NCBI GenBank assembly: GCA_021797055.1
Contig: JAKAAI010000045.1
Span: 1-14,305, forward strand
Source of the DNA: Thermoplasmata archaeon
Lineage (GTDB): Archaea; Thermoplasmatota; Thermoplasmata; Thermoplasmatales; Thermoplasmataceae
DNA: 14,305 nucleotides
Reading direction: 5' to 3'
Positions 1 to 5,813 of the stretch are shown piece after piece. Both the position numbers and the translations under genes were made by a program. The notes under the pieces were generated by a model. That model was not told the origin of the DNA. It searched no databases and saw nothing but the letters and a program-made list of their open reading frames with translations. How positions within the stretch are numbered: the first letter of the stretch is position 1; each line of letters begins with the position of its first letter.

Positions 1-1
1 A

Positions 2-961
2 TTTTATTCTCTTCCCGTCGAAAACGAATTCGATCCGACGCTTATTTTCGCCATAATTTTCCCGTTCTTCTTCGGTCTTATGGTAGGTGACTGGGGTTAT
101 GGTCTGATAATACTTCTTGTTTCACTGTGGATGGTTCGCAAGATCAAGCATCCTGAGACTTTTTCTATCTTCCCCAGGAGAATCTCGTCGTTCGCAGTCC
201 AGATTCTAGGAAAAGGTCCACTGCTCGTGCTTGCAAAAGTTCTGATCCCATCTTCAATAATTGCAATCATTACAGGAGTTGTTTTTAATCAGTTCTTTGG
301 CTTCCACATACTTCCATTCACGATCGTGAATGTTGATTCGAATTATGGAATTACAAAGCTTTTGCTGCTTTCCGGATACATTGGGCTTGCAATGGTAAGC
401 TTTGGTTTTGTTCTGGGTATACTGAATGACATTTTCACGGGCGAGAAAAAGAGGGCAATAGGAGCTGGCGGATGGCTGATGCTTGCCTGGGGAGTTGCAA
501 TTACAGGCCTGAACTTCATACACAAGTCACCCATCTCCCTTAATCCTGTTACTGGTCCTGCCACGGCACTCCCGATTTACATTGCAATATTGGGCATAAT
601 ACTGGTTGCGATAATGGAGAAAAGCAGGGGTATGATTGAAGTACCCTCTCTGATCTCACATATTCTTTCATATACAAGAATAGTTGGCATACTACTTGCA
701 TCGGTCATACTTGCACTCGTCGTAAACGATGTCTTCATGTCGGATATTCATAAAGGAATTGCATTAGTAATTCTTGGTGGATTGATTCTTGTGCTTGGGC
801 AGATTTTCAACCTTGCAATTGCCATCTTCGAACCGGGTATCCAGGGTGCAAGGCTTCTCTATGTTGAATTCTTTTCCAAGTTCTATAGGGGAAATGGAAG
901 ACAGTTCCGCCCATTCGGGTCAGGGAGGAAATATACTCTGCCGGATGAACCAGATGATTAG
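2..961 (+). CDS. atpI: V/A-type ATP synthase subunit I (a subunit), C-terminal part, 5' end outside window
   Basis: The reading frame is already open at base 2, so the gene begins before the window; 319 residues plus the stop are visible. The product is the membrane stator subunit of the archaeal A-type ATP synthase, which forms the proton half-channels beside the rotor ring. Visible residues 5-41 carry the family signature: NEFDPT, then a run of aromatic residues, then GLMVGDWGYGL. Several hydrophobic helices follow. Near visible residue 226 lies LSYTRIVGILLA, which holds the arginine known in this family to be essential for proton transfer. The end shows the classic ARLLYVEFFSKFY and FRPF motifs. 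The ATG at 80 is an internal methionine, not the start. Other ATPase genes are expected upstream. The next gene has its own promoter. The assignment is very secure. Confidence 0.95.
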   Translation, partial: FYSLPVENEFDPTLIFAIIFPFFFGLMVGDWGYGLIILLVSLWMVRKIKHPETFSIFPRRISSFAVQILGKGPLLVLAKVLIPSSIIAIITGVVFNQFFGFHILPFTIVNVDSNYGITKLLLLSGYIGLAMVSFGFVLGILNDIFTGEKKRAIGAGGWLMLAWGVAITGLNFIHKSPISLNPVTGPATALPIYIAILGIILVAIMEKSRGMIEVPSLISHILSYTRIVGILLASVILALVVNDVFMSDIHKGIALVILGGLILVLGQIFNLAIAIFEPGIQGARLLYVEFFSKFYRGNGRQFRPFGSGRKYTLPDEPDD

Positions 962-1000
962 ATCAAGATCATTAAATGCATTTGAATGAGTGGGAAAAAT

Positions 1001-1008
1001 AAGTTATA
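1001..1008 (+). promoter_or_regulatory. TATA-like element for the NfeD-like gene
   Basis: AAGTTATA preceded by an A-rich tract (GGGAAAAAT) lies 23-30 nt before the ATG at 1031. This is the position expected for an archaeal BRE/TATA pair driving a leaderless transcript. No Shine-Dalgarno sequence precedes the ATG. Confidence 0.5.
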
Positions 1009-1030
1009 CCTAATTTACTTATCGTAAAAT

Positions 1031-1342
1031 ATGGCAGTAACTGAGACGGTCCTCATACTTATTATCGTTCTTGATACTGCAGCAAGTCTGTTCATAGGGG
1101 CATGGGCCGGTCGTTTGCTGACGAGATATCCATTCGGGGCATCGGGGTTTACCGGAGTTGAAAGCATGATCAACAGGAGATGTGTTGTCAAACTGGTTAC
1201 ACCTGAAAGAATTGAAGTTGTACTTGATTCCCAGGTCTGGGCAGCCGAGCTGTTTGACAAGAATGAGAAAATTTCACCTGGAGACAAGGCAATAGTAAAG
1301 GATGTGAATGGCCTCAAGCTAATTATTAAAAAGGTTGATTAA
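1031..1342 (+). CDS. Short NfeD-like membrane protein (membrane helix plus OB-fold domain)
   Basis: This 103-residue protein has one hydrophobic N-terminal helix (about residues 6-28) and a soluble C-terminal domain (about 45-103). The domain shows the NfeD pattern: a glycine-rich lead (GASGFTG), short beta strands, a VWAAEL segment, then ISPGDKAIVKDVNGLKLIIKK, where the family typically has 'G..V.V....gl.L.V'. Family knowledge: NfeD C-terminal domains are OB-folds, often encoded beside stomatin-type proteins in membrane quality control; short forms lack the protease domain. No stomatin gene is visible here, so its partner is unknown. It likely sits in the membrane with the OB domain in the cytoplasm. 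The ATG start fits a leaderless transcript from the TATA box at 1001-1008. The family is fairly certain; the cellular role is not. Confidence 0.78.
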   Translation: MAVTETVLILIIVLDTAASLFIGAWAGRLLTRYPFGASGFTGVESMINRRCVVKLVTPERIEVVLDSQVWAAELFDKNEKISPGDKAIVKDVNGLKLIIKKVD

Positions 1343-1486
1343 TTGGCGGTTTCCCGCAAACCAGTAAAAACGTTGTCAATAAATTCTAACAGAATTGTAC
1401 CTGAATGTGCCTGTTCAAATTGCAATCATAAATTATATAATCGCATCAGAGAACAGCCATTCCTGGACAACAGATGCAGATTGTAA
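1343..1486 (+). CDS. Possible 47-residue cysteine-rich small protein
   Basis: A frame beginning with TTG directly after the NfeD-like stop codon stays open for 47 codons and ends with TAA at 1484-1486. Its centre reads PECACSNCNHKLYNRIREQ, and it ends DNRCRL. The C-x-C-x2-C-x-H cluster (residues 22-29) plus Cys45 resembles one knuckle of a zinc-binding protein. AAGGTTGAT just upstream (1331-1339) is a weak Shine-Dalgarno match, which would allow translation coupled to the NfeD-like gene. Against it: a frame of this length can occur by chance, the start is TTG, and the second metal pair is incomplete. A TATA-like stretch (about 1430-1440) inside it could instead belong to something else. I do not recognise a family. 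Confidence 0.35.
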   Translation: MAVSRKPVKTLSINSNRIVPECACSNCNHKLYNRIREQPFLDNRCRL

Positions 1487-1506
1487 TATGAATCGTTAGG
1501 AAATTA

Positions 1507-1848
1507 TCAGAATGTCAGAACAGTGTAGCCTGAATTAACGTAGTGCGATATCCTTTCGCCCGCCGGCTTCAGGCTGATTCCCATCGACTCAAGCTTTTCT
1601 TTCTTACCGCTCCTCTCTGCTATAAATACGCATGCAGAGTCGATTGCACCAAGGTTGTAAAGCTTCGTAAACGCCTCAAGTGGCGGTCCCTTTAACTCTG
1701 TAATGTATTCCTCACTTGGTCCGAAGAATATTACTTTCAGATCTTCGTATCTTTTAGCTTCAGCTGATCTGGAAGCGTTTGCCAGTGCAATGTTTGCTCT
1801 CTCCGGATCTTCTTTGCCTGCAATTATCAAAAACAGTACTTTGCCCAT
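1507..1848 (-). CDS. DsrE-like family protein
   Basis: This 113-residue protein is predicted to be soluble with an alpha/beta fold. It opens with MGKVLFLIIAGKEDPERANIALANA, where the N-terminal strand followed by a helix is typical of the DsrE/DsrF-like superfamily. KVIFFGPSEEYI forms the second strand and loop, and IDSACVFIAERSG forms the third strand with the only cysteine (near residue 73). Family knowledge: DsrE-type proteins take part in sulfur transfer or sulfur-compound oxidation, but many archaeal members have no proven role. A single cysteine in the central strand would fit sulfur relay. The ATG start is preceded at -20 to -27 by a TATA-like element on the same strand. The gene is convergent with the NfeD-like gene and divergent from the PolX gene. 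Superfamily is likely; function is inferred. Confidence 0.7.
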   Translation of the reverse strand: MGKVLFLIIAGKEDPERANIALANASRSAEAKRYEDLKVIFFGPSEEYITELKGPPLEAFTKLYNLGAIDSACVFIAERSGKKEKLESMGISLKPAGERISHYVNSGYTVLTF

Positions 1849-1867
1849 ATCTATTGATTGTATGATG

Positions 1868-1875
1868 ATATTAAT
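1868..1875 (-). promoter_or_regulatory. TATA-like element for the DsrE-like gene
   Basis: Read on the minus strand, ATTAATAT lies 20-27 nt before the ATG at 1848, which fits a leaderless start. It lies in the short divergent region shared with the PolX gene. Confidence 0.4.
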
Positions 1876-1934
1876 GCATTGCGTTAAGGCGGCGGAAAAC
1901 TTTGACTGATAAGAAAAAGTAGATATTGCCTCCA

Positions 1935-1942
1935 GGGATGAT
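1935..1942 (+). promoter_or_regulatory. Shine-Dalgarno-like sequence deciding the GTG start of PolX
   Basis: GGGATGAT, a near match to the archaeal consensus GGAGGTGAT, ends 5 nt before the GTG at 1948. An in-frame TAA at 1942-1944 rules out any earlier start in this frame. Confidence 0.45.
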
Positions 1943-1947
1943 AATGC

Positions 1948-3654
1948 GTGTTTAACGACGAACTTTCTGAGATATTCAGCGAGATGGCTGATATTGAGGA
2001 AATTGAGGGAAAGCGCTGGGAGTCCCTGGCTTACAGAAAAGTTTCTGCAAACATCGCTGCTTTGGGTGAGGACATAAGGGAAATATATCGGCGAAATGAG
2101 CTCAGAAAGATAGAGGGTGTGGGAGATGCCATAGCAAAAAAGATTGCACAGTACATAAATGAAGGCCGTATAACAGCCTATGAAGAAATGAAGAAGAGGT
2201 ATCCCGTTAACTTCAGGGATCTGAGAAAAATTCAGGGCCTGGGGCCTAAGAAAATAGCTGCTTTATTCACGCAACTCGGAGTGACAGATATTCCCCAACT
2301 GGCAGAAGCAATAAACAGCCATAAAATTGCCAAACTGCCAGGATTCGGAAGCAGGAGCGAGGAGAAGTTGAAGAAGAGCCTTGAAACATTTCAGCAGGTT
2401 GGTTCAAATAGAATACTACTTGCAAAGGGGCTTAAGGAGATAGAATATATCAGAGGGCAGCTCCTTGGCTCGGGCCTTTTCGAAAAGGTAGAAGCAGCAG
2501 GTTCGTCAAGAAGGATGCGCGAAACTATCGGCGACATAGACCTTCTGGCAGTTTCGGGTAATGTTGAAAGTGCGACTGATTATTTTCTCAAAATGGATCG
2601 AATAGAAGGTGCTGTTTCCAGTGGCGAGTCAAAGGTAACTGCAAACCTCAAGATAGGGATAACATGTGATCTGAGATTCATAGAGCCGGATTCGTTTGGT
2701 GCTGCGCTACAGTATTTTACAGGAAGCAAGGATCATAACGTCAAATTGCGGGATCTTGCAATTTCAAAGGGGATGAAACTAAATGAGTACGGCCTTTTCG
2801 CTGAAAATAAAAAGATTGCAGGCGCGCTTGAAAATGAGATTTATGAAAAACTTGGTTTAATGTATATACCTCCAGAGATCAGGGAAGACAAGGGTGAAAT
2901 AGATGCAGCTCTGTCGGGAAAAATACCGCGTCTTGTGGAGTACAATGAGGTAAAGGGAGATCTGCATATGCATACCTTCGACAGCGATGGCGTTGCATCG
3001 CTGGAGGAAATGGCTGTTGCAGCTAAATCCTCTGGACTTGAATATATCGCAATTACCAATCATAGCAAATCACTCATGATAGCAAATGGCCTGAATGAAG
3101 AAAGATTCAGTGCCTTCAACAAAGAAGTTGAGAGGGTTTCCGAGAAGATTGGGTTCAGCATACTAAAAGGGGTTGAACTTGAAATCCTGAAAGATGGATC
3201 GCTTGATCTTCCATCAACCTTACTTAACGAAATGGATTTTGTGCTGGGCGCAATGCATCAGTTTGTCTCCCAGGATCGGGAGGAGAACACTAACAGGCTT
3301 CTGAAGGCGATCAGGTCCGGTCTTGTGAGCTCCATAGCTCACCCCACCGGGAGATTGATAGGCTCGAGGCCCCCATATCAGCTGGACATGGATAGAATTA
3401 TGGAGGCATGCGCTTCTGAAGGCGTCTTCCTTGAAATAAATGGCTCGCCTGAAAGATCTGATCTCCCGGCAGACCTCGCAAGGCGAGCTGCGGGATTCGG
3501 CGTGAAATTCACACTTGGAAGCGATGCACACAATACGAATGATCTGTCAAATATAAGAATCGCGGCTGCCGTAGCAAGAAGAGGGTGGCTGACTAAAAAT
3601 GATGTTGTCAACGCAATGACTCTTCATGATCTTCGAAAGGCATTGAGCACCTGA
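1948..3654 (+). CDS. polX: Family X DNA polymerase with C-terminal PHP domain (PolX)
   Basis: The 568 residues match the usual length of bacterial and archaeal PolX, a gap-filling repair polymerase. Helix-hairpin-helix motifs lie near 52-66 (IEGVGDAIAKKI), 93-105 (IQGLGPKKIAALF) and 129-141. The nucleotidyltransferase site is GSSRRMRETIGDIDLL, with Asp196 and Asp198, and the third carboxylate is Asp241 in CDLR. The PHP domain (about 335-568) keeps the expected metal ligands: His340 and His342 in DLHMH, His372, Glu410, His437, His465, and Asp526/His528 in GSDAH. Family knowledge: this domain gives Mn-dependent 3'-5' exonuclease and sometimes AP-endonuclease activity. One oddity is TNHSK at 370-374, where relatives usually have TDHSK. 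The N-terminal residues align with the family, supporting the GTG start. It likely acts in base-excision repair. Confidence 0.93.
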   Translation: MFNDELSEIFSEMADIEEIEGKRWESLAYRKVSANIAALGEDIREIYRRNELRKIEGVGDAIAKKIAQYINEGRITAYEEMKKRYPVNFRDLRKIQGLGPKKIAALFTQLGVTDIPQLAEAINSHKIAKLPGFGSRSEEKLKKSLETFQQVGSNRILLAKGLKEIEYIRGQLLGSGLFEKVEAAGSSRRMRETIGDIDLLAVSGNVESATDYFLKMDRIEGAVSSGESKVTANLKIGITCDLRFIEPDSFGAALQYFTGSKDHNVKLRDLAISKGMKLNEYGLFAENKKIAGALENEIYEKLGLMYIPPEIREDKGEIDAALSGKIPRLVEYNEVKGDLHMHTFDSDGVASLEEMAVAAKSSGLEYIAITNHSKSLMIANGLNEERFSAFNKEVERVSEKIGFSILKGVELEILKDGSLDLPSTLLNEMDFVLGAMHQFVSQDREENTNRLLKAIRSGLVSSIAHPTGRLIGSRPPYQLDMDRIMEACASEGVFLEINGSPERSDLPADLARRAAGFGVKFTLGSDAHNTNDLSNIRIAAAVARRGWLTKNDVVNAMTLHDLRKALST

Positions 3655-3692
3655 AGAATTAATTTCCAGTTTTTGCGCCGGCCATGCAACAA

Positions 3693-3700
3693 TTATATTA
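3693..3700 (+). promoter_or_regulatory. TATA-like element for the small gene at 3724
   Basis: TTATATTA, preceded by CAACAA, lies 24-31 nt before the ATG at 3724. It marks that ATG, rather than the in-frame TTG at 3673, as the likely start, because 3673 lies upstream of the promoter element. Confidence 0.5.
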
Positions 3701-3723
3701 TCGGAAATTGGATTATACTTGAC

Positions 3724-4086
3724 ATGTTTGACCACAAACGAAAGAAAAAACTTGAAAGTGCAAAAAAATATGTCACCGGTCACGAGGCAGCATGCTTCAA
3801 TGCAGTTTTTCAAAAACTGAATTCCCTTCAGGATGGAATGTTTCAGGCTGGTAACTTCAAACTGAAATATGTGTACAGCGAGGTAAAAATCCCGGGTAAG
3901 AAAGAGGTGGAGGTAATCGAGGATGTTCCGGACAGCATGGATAATGTATATTCAATGAGCTTTGACGTAACCGATACTGAGAAGAATGAATTGCTGGGAA
4001 TTGTGTTCTACCGGGATAGTATTTCCACTTATCCTTCTATATCCGAAAAAGAAATTGAAAGGATTATCATGCCCATACTTGGTTGA
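3724..4086 (+). CDS. Hypothetical protein, 120 residues
   Basis: I do not recognise this family. The protein is small and predicted to be soluble, with a strongly basic start (MFDHKRKKKLESAKKYV), a helix with one cysteine (HEAACFNAVFQKL), and alternating strands. A conspicuous acidic, valine-rich stretch follows (EVEVIEDVPDSMDNV), then DVTDTEKNELLGIVFYRDS and a C-terminal helix ending IERIIMPILG. No signal peptide or membrane helix is seen. The frame could extend to a TTG at 3673, but the TATA-like element at 3693-3700 and the absence of a ribosome site favour a leaderless start at ATG 3724. It lies between the PolX gene and the SDR/QueA-like pair in the same direction, with its own promoter and a small hairpin at its stop codon, so it is probably transcribed alone. 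Confidence 0.65.
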   Translation: MFDHKRKKKLESAKKYVTGHEAACFNAVFQKLNSLQDGMFQAGNFKLKYVYSEVKIPGKKEVEVIEDVPDSMDNVYSMSFDVTDTEKNELLGIVFYRDSISTYPSISEKEIERIIMPILG

Positions 4087-4100
4087 TTCTTCTCAATCAA
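4083..4100 (+). terminator. Small inverted repeat at a stop codon, possible 3'-end signal
   Basis: TTGATT and AATCAA form a perfect 6-bp stem around a 6-base loop (CTTCTC), overlapping the TGA of the preceding gene. No clear T-run follows, so a terminator role is doubtful. Confidence 0.2.
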
Positions 4101-4117
4101 AGCAAAAGTTATTAAAG

Positions 4118-4141
4118 TTTATAAACTAATTAGTTTATAAA
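4118..4141. repeat. Perfect 24-bp palindrome over the SDR promoter, candidate operator
   Basis: The sequence consists of TTTATAAA, then CTAATTAG, then TTTATAAA. The whole is its own reverse complement, and each 8-bp unit is also palindromic. The right-hand TTTATAAA coincides with the TATA box of the SDR gene, so a dimeric regulator bound here would compete with TBP. AT-rich sequence makes short palindromes easier by chance, but 24 perfect bases at a promoter is notable. Confidence 0.6.
4134..4141 (+). promoter_or_regulatory. TATA box of the SDR/QueA-like unit
   Basis: TTTATAAA lies 21-28 nt before the ATG at 4162, the spacing for leaderless transcription. It is the right arm of the 24-bp palindrome. 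Confidence 0.55.
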
Positions 4142-4161
4142 TATCATAAGCATCTTCCAGC

Positions 4162-4800
4162 ATGGAAAAGATAGTGATTATAAGCGGTGGAACTAAGGGC
4201 CTTGGTAAATCCCTGGTCAGACTGTTCCATCAGAACGGATGGCTGGTATCTTCTTTTGGCAGAAGTGTTTCTCACAATCACCTGGAAGGAGATAACAGAA
4301 TACTTTGGACAAGAGCGGATATGCGGTTTGAGTCTGATATGGATACTGTTGTCAATAGGACTCTGGAGGAATTTGGTGCTCCAAATATGCTCATACTGAA
4401 TGCGGGTACTATATCTCCATGCAAAGAGATTGTTGACGAGAGCATATTGAATCTGAGGAAAAACTTTGAGATAAATGTATTTGCCAATATATATCTGACC
4501 CAGCTCTTTCTGGCGAATTCAAAGAACGGCATGGTGGTACACATAACTTCAGATGTTTCAAAAACTCCGGCCAGAGGGTGGTCCTTCTATGGTTCATCAA
4601 AGGCAGCGATGGATTATCTTATCCGCGCGCTAGAGGTTGAGGTTCATGGTTCAAGGTTTATTTCAATTGATCCAGGAGACATGGCAACTGAGATGCACTT
4701 TATTGCAGATCCAGCAGCGAACCGGGCGGAACTGCAGTCTCCAGAAACGGCTGCTGAGAGCGTATTTCAGAAGATTATGAATGAGGTGGGTGCGGTTTGA
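4162..4800 (+). CDS. Short-chain dehydrogenase/reductase (SDR family)
   Basis: This 212-residue protein is a compact classical-type SDR with an NAD(P)-binding Rossmann fold. The dinucleotide motif is SGGTKGLGKS (8-17). The structural motif NAG is at 80-82, followed by Asn105 in FEINVFANIYL, then Ser130 in HITSD, and Tyr143 and Lys147 in YGSSK, giving the complete Asn-Ser-Tyr-Lys catalytic set. DPGDMATEM (170-178) matches the family's 'PG.v.T' segment. Lys12 in the glycine motif hints at NADPH, which is inference. At 212 residues it is shorter than the usual 240-260 and resembles sepiapterin-reductase-like members. Its substrate cannot be read from sequence. The stop overlaps the start of the QueA-like gene by 4 nt, so the two are almost certainly cotranslated. 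The promoter carries a 24-bp palindrome, suggesting regulated expression. Confidence 0.88.
   Translation: MEKIVIISGGTKGLGKSLVRLFHQNGWLVSSFGRSVSHNHLEGDNRILWTRADMRFESDMDTVVNRTLEEFGAPNMLILNAGTISPCKEIVDESILNLRKNFEINVFANIYLTQLFLANSKNGMVVHITSDVSKTPARGWSFYGSSKAAMDYLIRALEVEVHGSRFISIDPGDMATEMHFIADPAANRAELQSPETAAESVFQKIMNEVGAV
4783..4788 (+). promoter_or_regulatory. Shine-Dalgarno sequence for the TTG start of the QueA-like gene
   Basis: GAGGTG lies 8 nt before the TTG at 4797, inside the end of the SDR gene. It strongly supports this unusual start codon and coupled translation. Confidence 0.65.
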
Positions 4801-5813
4801 ACGGACAGAATCTGATAATTATACCTGAAACGATGACCGGCATTCCACAGGAATATACAGGGGGAAGAAGATCAGATGTTAAGCTTCTTTCTATAGATAG
4901 ATCAAAAGGATCTTTTGAGTTTCGAGAATTCGAAGAAATTTTTAATCTTCTTGAACCGGATGATGTCATTGTATTCAATAACAGTTCGACATTGCCGGCT
5001 CACTTCAGGCCATATGACAGGGAAGAAAGGAGATTTGTGGACTTAAATATCGGTTATCATGAAAACGGCCTTCTCGCCGAGATCAGATCCAGGCATACAA
5101 ATTGCTACTCCGGCAAGAGGCTATATTTTGCGAATGGATCCTACATTTCCCTGTCCCGCAGAATGAGAGATTATGGAAGATACTGGGAAATCAATCCTGG
5201 AAACGGGTTTGATTTACATGAACGCAGCTCATCTGAAGGCTCGTATATAAATTACGACGAAAACATGCAGGGTTTACCTGGATCAGTATATGCTTCTGAA
5301 ATTGCAAGAATACCGGGGTCAGTTGAATATCCGTCTGCATCAAGACCATTTACACGATCGATACTGGACAGGTTGAAGAATAATGGAATAAGGATTCTGG
5401 AAATAACGCTGCATTGCAATCTCGGCTCGCTCGATGCAACAGAATTCTACAATAAGAAACGCCTGCTTCCTGAATATTTTTCAGTCAACGAGGATGTTGC
5501 TGACGAGCTAACATATCTAAGGAGAAACGGATCAAGGATTATAGCAGTTGGAACAACAGTTGTAAGAGCTTTGGAAAGCGCCAGAAATGGTGAAAAATTT
5601 TACCCCGTTCAAGGTTACACTGACATAATTATTGACGGATATAAAAGGACAGGAATTGATGGTCTGATAACAGGGATGCATGACCCGTCAACATCGCATC
5701 TGCTTATGCTCTCGAGTTTTGTGGATATTGAACTGATCAAGGCATCGTACCTGGCAGCTGCTGAAAGCGGTTTTGCCTGGCATGAGTTTGGTGATTCATG
5801 CATAATATTATGA
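4797..5813 (+). CDS. Divergent QueA-like protein (SAM:tRNA ribosyltransferase-isomerase family)
   Basis: The 338-residue length matches QueA, which in bacteria transfers and rearranges the ribosyl group of S-adenosylmethionine onto 7-aminomethyl-7-deazaguanine in tRNA. Family blocks are recognisable in order: IPETMTGIPQE near the start; DDVIVFNNSSTLPAHF (55-70) for canonical 'GDllV.N.trV..aR'; GSVEYPSASRPFT (174-186) for 'GSVAAPTAGLHFT'; TLHCNLG (204-210); AVGTTVVRALES (250-261), very well kept; ITGMHDPSTSHLLML (291-305) for 'iTNFH.P.STLLML'; and FGDSCII at the end. Several usually invariant residues differ, so a changed substrate is likely. Archaea are not expected to make queuosine, which adds to this doubt. 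TTG start with a good Shine-Dalgarno, overlapping the SDR stop. Its last 6 bp overlap the convergent protease gene. Family membership is solid; activity is open. Confidence 0.82.
   Translation: MNGQNLIIIPETMTGIPQEYTGGRRSDVKLLSIDRSKGSFEFREFEEIFNLLEPDDVIVFNNSSTLPAHFRPYDREERRFVDLNIGYHENGLLAEIRSRHTNCYSGKRLYFANGSYISLSRRMRDYGRYWEINPGNGFDLHERSSSEGSYINYDENMQGLPGSVYASEIARIPGSVEYPSASRPFTRSILDRLKNNGIRILEITLHCNLGSLDATEFYNKKRLLPEYFSVNEDVADELTYLRRNGSRIIAVGTTVVRALESARNGEKFYPVQGYTDIIIDGYKRTGIDGLITGMHDPSTSHLLMLSSFVDIELIKASYLAAAESGFAWHEFGDSCIIL

Noticed and set aside
80..82. ATG at 80 as the start of ATPase subunit I
   Set aside because: The preceding 26 codons encode the conserved NEFDPT and aromatic motif of the family, so the gene begins before the window.
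1428..1445. Promoter for a small RNA at AAATTATATAAT
   Set aside because: It matches a TATA box, but no structured RNA or gene follows within the short distance to the convergent gene; kept only as a caveat to the small cysteine-rich frame.
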